In this document: piece after piece, positions 1 to 9,735 of the stretch | How the letters are laid out: the number at the start of each line of letters is the position of its first letter | Numbering within the stretch: position 1 is the stretch's first letter | NCBI GenBank assembly: GCA_009763385.1 | Contig: CM019823.1 | Span: forward strand, 47,013,528-47,077,527 | Reading direction: 5' to 3' | DNA from: Coix lacryma-jobi var. lacryma-jobi | Taxonomy: Eukaryota; Streptophyta; Magnoliopsida; Poales; Poaceae | Length of the DNA: 64,000 nt | Notes under the pieces: model-generated | The model's input: only the letters and a program-made list of their open reading frames with translations | Told to the model about the DNA's origin: nothing | The model's database searches: none | Made by a program: the position numbers and the translations under genes

Positions 1-1482
1 GAAACGGACTATAACAAAGCAAAGGCCCAGCCCACAAGCAGCCGCGGACGTCGCTGCCAAGGGACACTTTACGTTTCCCAACAAAAAACGCTGCTTGGGC
101 CCAAAGACCGTTTTTTGATCCAAGCTATCGAGGGGCTACTGTTGGGGGACGGGACCCTCGGCAGTGATGTCACGCGGGACGATATGAAGAACAACCCCCT
201 GTGATGTCAGCAGCACTTGTGAAAACCTTCGTCGCCTTCTTTCACCCTCGGGTCATCTTCTTATGACCTTCGCTGTCTGCTTCGACCCTTGGGTCATTGT
301 CTAACCTTCGCTGTTTGATGAGGACATCGCCACGCTGGACACAACGACGTCATGGTCTTCCCCAAGTTGCAATCCGTCTCCAACTTAGCTTCCACGTCAC
401 TCTCGGAATTCAGAAGTAGTCCCGGGTAAAATCAACGCCCCGGACGCATACGGACTCCGTTTTCGACGAACTAGATATGCTTGGAAAGATAATTTAATTA
501 GCTAACCAATGGCTTTAGAATCACGTCAAAATACGTCCGTAGTCAACAGGAATTGTCGAAACAAGTCAGCATCTAGAATCTGTCAGGGTGCTGCGTCACC
601 GTATTTTGGTCTGTTGGGTCGTGTATCGTCTTAGAGCCCATTAGGGGGCGCGTCCAGCGTAGATGACGTCCTAAACCCTATAATTAGCTGCCGTCGTCAT
701 CGTTAGGTCTCGGGTTTTGTTTAGAGTTTAGTTTTCCATCGAGGAACTGAATCGTTCATTGTAACTGTGGTGTCGAATCCTTTTACGGTGATCTAGGGCC
801 CCCGTTCTTGATCTCCTCCACTGTGACGATTAGTCCTTTGGAACTGAGTTCTTGAACCCCTCTATTATATTCGTGATATTCGTATCTGCAATTTCAGATT
901 GCGTGCTTTACCTTCTTGCTTGTGTTCTTCGATTTGCTTGCAGGATTAGCCTTCTTGGCGAGGTCAATCAAGTTGTGCTTGGTTGATAACCAACGGAGCA
1001 GTGGTGTAATGGTTGCAGGGTTCGAATCGTGTCTGATTTGAAGCCGGATCGCCAACATCGAGTTCTCCACCAATCGAACCTATCGCTACCTCTCGGAAGA
1101 TCGGGCCGTCCGTCATCAATTGGTATCGGATATTTCAGGTTTCCCACGAGGTATAATCTCGTTTGCCCTTAGATTCATATTTGTTCATTACCTATAGTCC
1201 ACAAAAAGCCTAAAAAATATTTCAATTTTCGCTGTCCCATCGCCCTTTGTGCCTTTGCAATTTCATTTCAGATTCGCATTGTTGAGTTTGTGTCCATGGT
1301 CGAGTCGTTTTGCTGGTTTAGGTTGTGTTCGTCGTCGTAGTTCAACGTGCCCGTTGTTGTTTCTTTGTTTTCCGCCGCTATCTAATCCACCGTTCCTAAA
1401 TAACAAGTCGAAGCCACCACATTACTCGACTTGCCCCGCTAGCCGCCTTGTGTAAATTCTCACCCTAGATAGGTTGCCAACC
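1..1482 (+). mobile_element. Gypsy-type LTR fragment
   Basis: No coding potential is seen. At about 130-139 a purine-rich stretch (GAGGGGCTAC) precedes TGTTGGGGGA at 140, the arrangement of a polypurine tract and LTR start in grass gypsy elements. Near 1117 the sequence reads CATCA then TTGGTATCGGA, which resembles an LTR end followed by a primer binding site for initiator tRNA-Met. If both readings hold, the LTR is 140-1118 and is flanked by internal sequence on both sides. The right side is cut at 1482 by insertion of the next element. Boundaries are inferred by eye and the family is not certain. Confidence 0.4.
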
Positions 1483-2668
1483 TGTCGGTGTTTCGGACCC
1501 GGGGGTGTGACACCAACGAGTAATATGATCGCGTGCTCTCTTCCTGGATGGTGATGCGAGATGACACAAGGATTTATCCTGGTTCGGGCAAAGAAGGCCC
1601 TACGTCCAGCGGGGGAGGAGGTTCTTGTATTACTTGCACCTAAGTGCTTGTACAAGGGCGAATACAAGCTTGGCGAGCGTAGACCGGGGTCTGGACTCAC
1701 GTGTGTACGAGTGTGGTCTTGTGTGTTGTGTCTGTAACCGTGGACTCGCGTCTTGTCCCTCGCGTGAAGGGCCCTGGCGTCCCCTTTTATAGAACAAGAG
1801 GAGGCCAGGGTTTACACAGGATAGCTATGTACAACGCTCGATATGGCGTAGGGTAGGAATTCTGTCTTGTCGGGGCCACTGGAGCCGACGTGGGCGTTGC
1901 TGTTGAGGCATCCTTGGAGTGTGGCCTCCATCCTGGGCGCGGACGTGATGGCGTGACGATGTAGAAGCCGTACAACACCCATTCCGGCACGTACAGGACA
2001 CGGCGGGGTCCCTCCGGATCTTGGGGTACCTGTCTTCCAACAGCATGAAAGTAGTTAGGGCTCGAGGGGCGCGGAGCCGGCCTCGAGGTGGCGCCTACGG
2101 GGGGGCTCGAGCCCCCGCAGGTATGGACAAGTCCCGTGAAAATTGATTGAGCAGTGGGCATCCGGGCCTCGAGACGTGGCTTGGACGTGCAACAATGTAG
2201 GGCATGGGTTAACAGTGTCGTACTGGCGCCCTTTTGCCCATGCTTGTGGTGAAAACGAGACTTGACTCTGCCCTGGTTACTGTGGTACACGTCGGGTTGC
2301 AGAGGACGTGACTGGAGTAGGTGGATGTATTAAATGCGCGGTATGGGGCTGGCATCCGATGCCTGCGCCGCTCGAGGGAAGCATAAGCGTCTCGAGGGAT
2401 AGGCTGCTGTGCCAGAGAGGCTCGAGGTCCTCGCCTGGGGTCTCGAGGTATGGTGTTCGGTTGTTTGCGGGTTCGAGGGGTGGGCTACCAGGAGGTGGCC
2501 GGTAAGGTCTCGACAAGTCTAAGCTCCCTAGTGGTGTGCCAGCGTTGCAGGCTTTGAGGGGTTGGTTTCTTTGGGAGGTTAGTTTAGCTGGGTTTATTAA
2601 TTGGTGTTCTAGGTTTAACCTATTTGTTTTGCGTTGATCGGGGGTACCCCTTTTGTGGACCCCCGACA
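1483..2668 (+). repeat. 5' LTR of PF04195-type element, copy 1
   Basis: The 1186 bp repeat has inverted ends TGTCGG...CCGACA and aligns over most of its length with 60281-61568. A TATA-like TTTTATAGA lies near 1785. Compared with copy 2 it lacks the 49 bp tandem array. Confidence 0.8.
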
Positions 2669-3665
2669 GTAGCCCCCGAGCCCTTGTTCGAGTGCTTGCA
2701 CTCGAGCAGGGGCTCCTGACTGGGACCTCGAGGGTTAGCTAGCCGGTTCTCGAGGGTTTGGCTGCTTTGATTCCGTGGGTGTCGTGCGTGCGACACCCGC
2801 GGGTGTAGCCCCCGAGGCCACGGGGGAGTGGTTAAGACTCCCTCGTGGGCTTTTTCTTGTGTGAGTGTTAGTTGCGTTTTTTAGGTTCGGGAGCATCGAG
2901 CCCCCGAGTTTTTTAGACCCTCTTTCGTCGAGGGGTGCCAGGCTGAACCGGCCGGCCGGCTCTTCGAGCTGTCCGGCACGCCGGTTGCCCTAGCTTGTCA
3001 TCCCGCGAGTCCTTTCGATCGGATGCGAGGTGGGATGCCTCGTACTACCACGAGCGGGCGAGTATCGAGGTTCCCGGTGAGCTGGTAACGGGGAATCCAA
3101 GTGAGACCTCGTGCCCCGTTCGATAGGGGTCGACTGTAGCCCGGAGGCGATCTCATAAAGCATGGGTGCTCAGTCTGCAGGAGTGTCGGGTCCATTCGAT
3201 AGGGCCCGGTGGCTCGATGCCTCCCTCCGAGGGGATCTCACTGCACGTCGTGCTCCCTGCCTTGGATACACGTGAGGGGCCTCGAGGGCTTGGCCCTCGA
3301 GTGATGCCGCGAGTGGCGCCCCTCGGTGTCCCTGACTCGGGTGCTCGAAGCCGGCTGTCGAACCCTCTTCGAGGGCCAGCCTTCGCTGCTTCGAGGCTTA
3401 GGGCCGGGGCCCGTTTTTACCTTCGTGAAGAAGCCTCCGTCGTCTGGGAATCCTTCTACCTGTTGGGCGCGCCTTTTTAGGCGGAAACCGTCGGGGAGGG
3501 CGGCGGACGCGAAGCCGGAGCGACGGTCGTGGCGGGCCCGGGTAGTGGAGCGAATGGAGAGCTGTCGTGTGTACCCTGCATTCGGCTCGAGACGTGGTTA
3601 GGTGGGCGCATTAAATGCATGCGGTTACCTTTTTACGTCGTGGGAGACCCCGCCCGTTGGAGTTT

Positions 3666-3821
3666 CCCCTTATAAGTATCGAAAGAGGGGAAAAGGAAAC
3701 CTTTTACTTTGCCTTTGCCTTCACCGCCGCCGTAGCCTTCACGCGCCCTCTCCCTCGAGCTAGTCGATTGGGGATTTTCCGGCTGCCCGTCCGCTGCTTG
3801 GGTCCGCGCCGCGCCACCGCC
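3666..3821 (+). promoter_or_regulatory. Internal TATA box and leader upstream of the gag-like ORF
   Basis: A TATA-like CCCCTTATAAGTA lies about 150 bp before the ATG at 3822; the homologous site in copy 2 (62844-62856) is a better match, CCCCCTATAAATA. Both are followed by a short pyrimidine-rich leader. This places a plausible promoter inside the element, separate from the LTR. Core promoter function is inferred from spacing and conservation between the two copies. Confidence 0.4.
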
Positions 3822-4176
3822 ATGGCCGCCCAGACACAAGCGCTGCCGGCTGAAGACTGGAGCCCGACGAAGGTGACGCAGCGCGAGATGGAGTCGCTGG
3901 TGGCCCAGGGGCTTCTCCGTCCCAACCCGGAGGAGGGACCCGCGTGGTGGGTTACCCCGTCGGCGGATCACCGGGAGCCGCACCCGCCGGAGGGGTACGT
4001 GGTGAGCTTCACGCGCTACCACCGCATGGGGCTCGGCGTTCCGCCGAGCCGCTTCATGCGGGCGCTGACCCATCACTATGAGGTGGAGCTGCAACACTTC
4101 TCCCCTAACTCGATTTCGCACGCCGCCATCTTCGCCGCGGTGTGCGAGGGGTACCTGAAGATCGAGCCGCACTGGG
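3822..4176 (+). CDS. Putative gypsy type transposon protein (PF04195 type), N-terminal part
   Basis: The first 118 residues are open and end at the gap. The start ATG is in a good plant context (CCGCCATGG) and is shared with copy 2. Residues about 55-118 carry the family signature: a GYVVSF segment, then YHRMGLGVPPSRF, then LQHFSPNSISHAAIF and CEGYL. This domain is known from ORFs of grass and other plant LTR elements; its biochemical role is not established, and a gag-like or accessory role is inferred from its place directly after the LTR and leader. Reading frames that appear to continue across the N run are artefacts of the gap. Confidence 0.75.
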
Positions 4177-4676
4177 NNNNNNNNNNNNNNNNNNNNNNNN
4201 NNNNNNNNNNNNNNNNNNNNNNNNNNNNNNNNNNNNNNNNNNNNNNNNNNNNNNNNNNNNNNNNNNNNNNNNNNNNNNNNNNNNNNNNNNNNNNNNNNNN
4301 NNNNNNNNNNNNNNNNNNNNNNNNNNNNNNNNNNNNNNNNNNNNNNNNNNNNNNNNNNNNNNNNNNNNNNNNNNNNNNNNNNNNNNNNNNNNNNNNNNNN
4401 NNNNNNNNNNNNNNNNNNNNNNNNNNNNNNNNNNNNNNNNNNNNNNNNNNNNNNNNNNNNNNNNNNNNNNNNNNNNNNNNNNNNNNNNNNNNNNNNNNNN
4501 NNNNNNNNNNNNNNNNNNNNNNNNNNNNNNNNNNNNNNNNNNNNNNNNNNNNNNNNNNNNNNNNNNNNNNNNNNNNNNNNNNNNNNNNNNNNNNNNNNNN
4601 NNNNNNNNNNNNNNNNNNNNNNNNNNNNNNNNNNNNNNNNNNNNNNNNNNNNNNNNNNNNNNNNNNNNNNNNNNNN
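4177..4676. other. Assembly gap 1 (500 N)
   Basis: Exactly 500 N, a conventional length for a gap of unknown size. It joins the middle of one retrotransposon (PF04195-type copy 1) to the reverse transcriptase of another (element A). The 5' half of A, the missing 3' end of B and the rest of copy 1 may lie here. Confidence 0.99.
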
Positions 4677-5405
4677 GCCAACCAATTGGCATTCTTGATC
4701 TCAACGTAGAAGGGAAAGCCGTGGACATTAAGGTATATCGCTCCATGATCGGCTCACTACTCTACTTATGCGCATCTAGGCCCGATATTATGCTTAGTGT
4801 GTGCATGTGTGCTAGATTTCAAGCTAACCCGAAAGAGTGTCACTTAGTGGCCGTTAAGAGAATCTTGAGATATCTAGTTCACACTCCAAACCTTGGCTTG
4901 TGGTATCCTAAGGGCTCCAAGTTTGATCTACTTGGCTATTCGGATTCCGATTACGCCGGTTGCAAGGTAGATCGAAAAAGCACTTCGGGGACATGTCAAT
5001 TCCTTGGACGCTCCTTAGTGTCTTGGAGTTCTAAAAAAGCAAAATTGTGTAGCCCTTTCCACGGCCGAGGCCGAGTATGTTGCAGCAGGTGCATGTTGTG
5101 CGCAACTACTTTGGATGAGGCAAACCCTTTGTGATTTCGGATGTCATTTTACCCATATTCCACTCTTGTGTGACAATGAAAGTGCCATAAAACTAGCAAA
5201 CAACCCAGTGAGTCACTCAAGAACCAAACATATAGACATCCGACATCATTTCTTGAGAGATCATGAAATAAAAGGAGATATCGCAATTCGTCATGTGAGC
5301 ACCGACCAACAGCTAGCCGATATCTTCACTAAGCCTCTAGATGAGTCAAGGTTTTGTGCCTTAAGGAGTGAACTAAATATACTTGACTCTCGTAACGTAG
5401 TTTGA
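4677..5405 (+). pseudogene. Pol 3' end: reverse transcriptase C terminus and RNase H (element A)
   Basis: Translation gives the RT connection segment (YRSMIGSLLYLC), then the copia RNase H with LGYSDSDYAGC, RKSTSGTCQF, ALSTAEAEYVA and, near the C terminus, ADIFTKPL. The run of six A at 5033-5038 has one A more than elements B and D have, which shifts the frame after SWSSKK; the rest continues in a second frame to the TGA at 5403-5405. Either the element is dead for RNase H or this is a homopolymer sequencing error. The catalytic YVDD part of RT is not present on this side of the gap. Confidence 0.85.
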
Positions 5406-5622
5406 AACCTAGCATGCTTGATTGGTCAACTAGAATGACCTAGGCAAAACAAATTTCAAAACTTTCATATTGTGTTTCAAAATCTTTGAAAGAAAACTTG
5501 CTTGGTATGACCATTGTTCTGTATTGACTGATTGTCTCTGGTCATAACATGCAAGTAGTACTTGTCCACTCCAAGAATAAGATATAGTGTTGTAGAGAAT
5601 AAACCTGTCTCTAGGTAACTGT

Positions 5623-5693
5623 CCGGAAGTGCCGGGCCAGGCGCGGTAGTGCCGGGCCCCGGCAGTGCCGCGACAGGCACGGTAGTGCCGCGA
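5623..5693. repeat. Palindrome cluster A1 (four CGGYAGTGCCG-like motifs)
   Basis: Four copies of an 11-base odd-centred palindrome, core CGGCAGTGCCG with single changes, spaced about 18-20 bp, lie between pol and the env-like leader. The homologous cluster in element D is 50259-50328. Confidence 0.75.
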
Positions 5694-5714
5694 CTTACCG
5701 ATTCAGCCTGAATC

Positions 5715-6310
5715 GGTTTGTTACCGAGTGGGGCCAAGGGAAAACTTTCCTATTCTTACCCGACGGCCCCCTCTCTCTCTCTCCCTCATCCATTCACCGC
5801 ACCCGTGCTCTCCTTTCCACCTCTCTCTCACGGGTGACCGGGCGACCGCACTCTCCCTCTCCACCGACCGTGCTCCCCGGCAGCTCCGGCCTCCGGAGGT
5901 GCTGCTCGGGATCTCCTTCGGTGCTGCTCCGTTGTCCTCTTCTCCAAGGGTCTCCTTCCCTCTCCTTCCTCTCAAGGTGAAAGTTCAAAATCCCTAACCC
6001 TAAGTTTTCCCCGATTTATAAAATGCGCCATGGGTATTGTATTTAGAGGTTGTAGAAGGGTTTGTAGATGATAGGGAAGTGGTAGAGATAATGGATGTGG
6101 TGTTCCTTGGCTCAGATCTGGCCTGCCTGCGCGGCAGTGCCGCGCCCTGCGCGGCAGTGCCGGGCCCCGGCAGTGCCGCTCCCAGAGCGGCAGTGCTGGA
6201 CCATGAGCAGGGATTTGATCCAAGTAACACCTTATCCATCAAAATCTATCGCCTCACTATAACCTACCAGCCCTTATGCAGTCTTCTAATTCGCAGTTTC
6301 CATGTTTTAG
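5715..6310 (+). promoter_or_regulatory. Pyrimidine-rich leader and predicted intron of the env-like gene (element A)
   Basis: After GTTTGTTACCGAGTGGGGCC a CT-rich stretch (5767-5970) looks like a plant 5' UTR. It ends in a good splice donor, CTCAAG|GTGAAA, at 5976/5977. A matching acceptor, TGTTTTAG, ends at 6310, immediately before the ATG of the env-like ORF. Element D has both (CTCAAG|GTGACT at 49965, TGTTTTAG before 49654) and element C keeps the acceptor (TTTCTAG). This suggests a spliced mRNA with its own start site, or use of the donor in a longer subgenomic transcript. It is inference from conserved sites; no TATA box is clear. Confidence 0.45.
6129..6199. repeat. Palindrome cluster A2
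   Basis: Four motif copies (GCGCGGCAGTGCCGCGC is a full 17-base dyad; the last copy is degenerate, CGGCAGTGCTGG) lie inside the predicted intron before the env-like ORF. The counterpart in D is 49764-49813; in C it is the deletion junction at 45358-45371. Confidence 0.75.
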
Positions 6311-7858
6311 ATGTCGGGCGGAAGAGGAGATGAGAGAAGGGTTAAGCAGAGGATGGATCCGCTCAGGGGGAGGAGCAAGCAGCCATCCCGTCGAGGTGGC
6401 TCTAGCTCCCAAGGAGATGTTTCAGCGAGGCAGCAAATCCGAGATGAGGCTCGCCTGCAGATGCAGGGACGTCAGATTCAGGATGACCTCTATCCCAACA
6501 CCCCAGAGCACCTGGCAGAGGTCAGCAGAGCACACTTGCAGCCCTACACAGAGGATGTGCAGGAAAGGCCACCTCAGGACACCAGGGACAGGCAGCCCCT
6601 GTCATACTATCAACAGTTCAGCTCGGTCAAGTCTCAGCGCCAGCACAACCCATACAATCATCAAAAGGATATGGGCATTGATTACAGGTTCTGGAACGAG
6701 TTCCATTCAGATTTCTATCGCTCAGTCCTGTACAATGCTAAGAAGCAAAAGATTCTGAACATGAAGTATGTTGATTGGGAGCATCTAGAGAGCAAGACTG
6801 ACCGTGACATCAATAGGGTGGTGGCTGCATGCAAGGCAAGAAACATGTATGATTTGATGGGATTTAGCTATAATTGGAACACCGAGATCATCCATCAGTT
6901 TCATGCAACACTATATGTTGACAATGTGGTTGAGGAGATGCACTGGATGACTGAGGGTCGTCACTACAAGGTCACTTATGAGACCTTTAGTAGGATCCTT
7001 GGTTTGGGCAGCGAGGATAGAGAGCTTGATAATCTGCATGATGAGAGGACTTTGACAGATTCTGAGATTGCTTTCATGTATGAGGACCCTCGAAAGGCAG
7101 ATGGGTTGGTCAAGGGACTACAAGGTTTTTATTACATGTTGAACAACCTCTTCAGGCAAACTCTCAACCCAAAGAGTGGGTCCCATTCTAACTTGTATGG
7201 ATATGGCAGGAACATGTTGGCTAGGATGGCCCCAGGGGCTAATCGCTTTTCCATATCCAGCTTTATATGGACTGAGCTTCAGGTTGCAGCCGAGGATGCT
7301 AGGAAGGCAGTTCTTTATGCCCCCTACATCATGTTTATGATTGAGATGGTTTCCGGCTATACCTTTGCTAAGGATGGGTTGCATGAGCCGTACCGTGCAG
7401 AGAAAAAGAGAGGAGCAGCCGCAGGGGCAGCAGCAGCTGACAGGCCAGAGAGCTCCCGCCCTTCCTATCAGAGGAAGAAGAAGAGCAAGTTGGCCAAATG
7501 GATCAAGGCCATCTTCTCTACTTGCACCTACGCAGCCCAGACAGCTCACCAGGCACTCGTTGAGCAGCGAGCAGAGCGAGAGCGGGCGGGACGTTCGCCG
7601 TTACCTCCACCCCGCTCTCCACCTCACTTCGACCTCTCCAGTCTCGACTCAGATGACATAGACTCTGATGGAGATGAGGAGCAGGAGGAGATAGTGCCTG
7701 TGCCACCCCGTCGTTCTACACGTGCCTCGACCTCGACTCGCTACACCAGTTCCACTCACCGTCAGGGGAAGGCCGTGGTAGAGTCCGACGACGACGATGA
7801 TGATGATGAGGAGGAAGAAGAAGTTCAGTGGGACAAGATAGCTTCGGATGATGAGTGA
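6311..7858 (+). CDS. Sirevirus env-like / putative plant transposon protein (element A), intact
   Basis: An uninterrupted 515-codon ORF downstream of pol, the position of the env-like gene of Sireviruses. The N terminus is basic and rich in Gly and Arg (residues 1-35). The conserved central part holds YRFWNEFHSDFYRS, NWNTEIIHQFHATLY and MHWMTEGRHYKV, a pattern seen in plant retrotransposon accessory ORFs. A hydrophobic stretch around residues 335-360 (LYAPYIMFMIEMVSGY) could be membrane associated. It is followed by a Lys-rich segment, an Arg/Glu-rich possible coiled coil (about 415-435), a Pro-rich spacer, and two acidic runs at the C terminus. No signal peptide is seen. The start is fixed by the acceptor directly before the ATG and by the same start in C and D. 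The true function is unknown; an envelope role is not shown by the sequence. Confidence 0.75.
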   Translation: MSGGRGDERRVKQRMDPLRGRSKQPSRRGGSSSQGDVSARQQIRDEARLQMQGRQIQDDLYPNTPEHLAEVSRAHLQPYTEDVQERPPQDTRDRQPLSYYQQFSSVKSQRQHNPYNHQKDMGIDYRFWNEFHSDFYRSVLYNAKKQKILNMKYVDWEHLESKTDRDINRVVAACKARNMYDLMGFSYNWNTEIIHQFHATLYVDNVVEEMHWMTEGRHYKVTYETFSRILGLGSEDRELDNLHDERTLTDSEIAFMYEDPRKADGLVKGLQGFYYMLNNLFRQTLNPKSGSHSNLYGYGRNMLARMAPGANRFSISSFIWTELQVAAEDARKAVLYAPYIMFMIEMVSGYTFAKDGLHEPYRAEKKRGAAAGAAAADRPESSRPSYQRKKKSKLAKWIKAIFSTCTYAAQTAHQALVEQRAERERAGRSPLPPPRSPPHFDLSSLDSDDIDSDGDEEQEEIVPVPPRRSTRASTSTRYTSSTHRQGKAVVESDDDDDDDEEEEEVQWDKIASDDE

Positions 7859-7911
7859 GTGTTTGGACACTCTTCTCTTCTCTACTTCTCTCTTTTTGGT
7901 GACTTGTTGCC

Positions 7912-8534
7912 AAAGGGGGAGATTAGGTGAAGCGAAGGGGGTACAACACTTTCTTTCTGTTCATGTCCCCATCATGTTAGTAGTTGTGAGTTGTGAGGGA
8001 GTTTGATTCGTTCAAAACTCTATGTTTGTAATATTACTCTATGGTACTACTTCTTAGGCTTGGATGTGGACATGTACTTTTACCTGCTTATCTGGCATGT
8101 GTTATCTTGTTTAGTTCTGTTATGGATTATGCTTTGTGGCTTTGTGTTAATTCCGCTGCGTTTGCTGTCTGTAGCCTGAGCAGCAGTGCCGCTCCAGGGC
8201 CGGCAGTGCCGGACTCCGGCAGTGCCGCGCCCAGGGCGGCAGTGTCGCTCTGACAGAAAGGCAGCAAACACCTCTGATGTGCTTAAACTGTCATTCGCAT
8301 CACGTATTATTCTTGACACAGTTTAGTTGCACCCCACAAAGCTACTAGATGTGAAACTGAACCCATTTCTCACTTATGGATATGTGAATATTGGCCTCTA
8401 ATGCCAATTTGAGTTTCCCATTCTCATTCACACATTTAGGGGGAGGTTTCACACATAAGCTTCTAAATCTCAAGTATTGTACCTTTTATTGTAAGCTTTA
8501 ATTGTATTGTCATCAATCACCAAAAAGGGGGAGA
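7912..8534 (+). promoter_or_regulatory. Three polypurine tract copies (element A)
   Basis: AAAGGGGGAGATT at 7912-7924, TTAGGGGGAGGTTTC at 8436-8450 and AAAAAGGGGGAGAT at 8522-8535 share the same purine core. The last lies directly before the LTR and is the functional primer site for plus-strand DNA. Multiplied polypurine tracts upstream of the 3' LTR are a known trait of Sireviruses. The same three are present in C and D in minus orientation. Confidence 0.7.
8179..8250. repeat. Palindrome cluster A3
   Basis: Four motif copies between the env-like ORF and the 3' LTR. Counterparts are 43298-43370 in C and 47729-47801 in D, where two copies are 17-base dyads (GAGCGGCACTGCCGCTC). Confidence 0.75.
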
Positions 8535-8877
8535 TTGTAAGTGCAATCAAGCCCTAATTGTGGGTTTTGGTATTAATGACAATATGATTGGGGAACTAAT
8601 GAGATTTATGAAGATGACAAGCAGGTTAATAATAAGAAAGGATGGTTTATATGCGTTGGTGGACCCCTCATTCTATACTTCATAGGATCCGGACTCAAAG
8701 TGATATGTCAAGTTTTTTCAATTGAATTTGAGTTATAGGAATGCCGTACTATCAAGGGGGAATGCAAATACATTGCTATGGCTGAATGACATGTGCTCAA
8801 ACCAACCCAAACCATCCATGTTTCTAAACCAAAGACAGCTGCACCCATTTCAGATCTGTGTCTGTCTGCTCGGTAGG

Positions 8878-8950
8878 CGCGGCAGTGCTGCTCCCAGCGC
8901 GGCAGTGTCGGGCCGCGGCACTGCCGGGCTTAGGCCGGCACTGCCGTGAC
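8878..8950. repeat. Palindrome cluster A4 (LTR, 5' half)
   Basis: Four motif copies: two in the CAGTG orientation then two in the CACTG orientation. Counterparts are 42601-42673 in C and 47051-47103 in D. Confidence 0.75.
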
Positions 8951-9661
8951 TTGATGTAACCGTTCGCAGGGAGGAGATATTTACTCCATCTCCCTGCCAC
9001 CCCAACGGTTATCTACAACCAGAACTCATCACCTACCTCCAGACAAGCTTCTCTCTTCCCCATTGAAGACTCTCAACTCCCCTCTCACCAATCCTTCGAT
9101 TTCCATTGATTCCAAGTGATTGAGAGGCTTAAACCTTCATCAAAGAGAAGCCCTAGCTGAGATTTACTTCCTAGAGCACTTGATTTGAGCCATAGCCGGT
9201 GGATTTGCTTCTATTACTCTTGGGTTCTTGGAACCCTAGCCGGCTAGGCGTCGCCCTAGAGCCTTGCCAACTTGTGTGGCGGCCTAGGGAGGTTTGTAAT
9301 CACTTGTGCAGCTAGTATTATTACCCCTCACTTCAAGGATTTGGTTCCTTGACTTGAGAACGAGGTAGAGTTGCAAAGCTCATGACCTAAGTGGTCAACC
9401 TCAACAACGTGGAGGTAGGCAAGCCTTGGTGGCGAGCTGAACCACGAGATAAATCACTTGTCTCTTGTGCTTGCTTAGTTTCATTCTTCATATTCATGAG
9501 CTTGTGATAGATTCTAGGGTTTGGCCCGATCTACTTTATTCTTCATATTTGGCTTGGAGTAGTTGGTTCTGCTGGTTCATAGAACTTGTTGTAGCATTTC
9601 TATTCATATAGAATCAGTTAGTTGTGGCTGGATTTCAAATTGCAGCTTCTGGTCACACATT

Positions 9662-9735
9662 GCGCGGCAGTACCGCGCTGGGGCCGGCAGTGCCGGGCAG
9701 CGGCAGTGCCGGGCACAGAGCGGTAGTGCCGGGCT
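9662..9735. repeat. Palindrome cluster A5 (LTR, 3' end)
   Basis: Four motif copies (one is the 17-base GCGCGGCAGTACCGCGC) about 80 bp before the LTR end. Counterparts are 41833-41890 in C and 46281-46340 in D. Confidence 0.75.

Larger units (their letters stand above)
1483..4176 (+). mobile_element. PF04195-type LTR retrotransposon, copy 1 (5' part)
   Basis: The element consists of a 5' LTR (1483-2668), a GC-rich leader (2669-3821) and the start of its first ORF (3822-4176), where gap 1 cuts it. The same order is found in copy 2 at 60281-64000, on the same strand. The five bases CAACC before the LTR are the likely left target site duplication; the right end is not in the window. Directly after the LTR the sequence is GTAGCCCCCGAG rather than a TGG-starting primer binding site, so the priming tRNA is not recognised. 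The leader is rich in CTCGAGG words and has no long ORF that fits a known protein. Confidence 0.8.

Noticed and set aside
3615..5134. ORFs spanning gap 1, and likewise 53866-54907 over gap 2
   Set aside because: N runs contain no stops, so these reading frames are artefacts.
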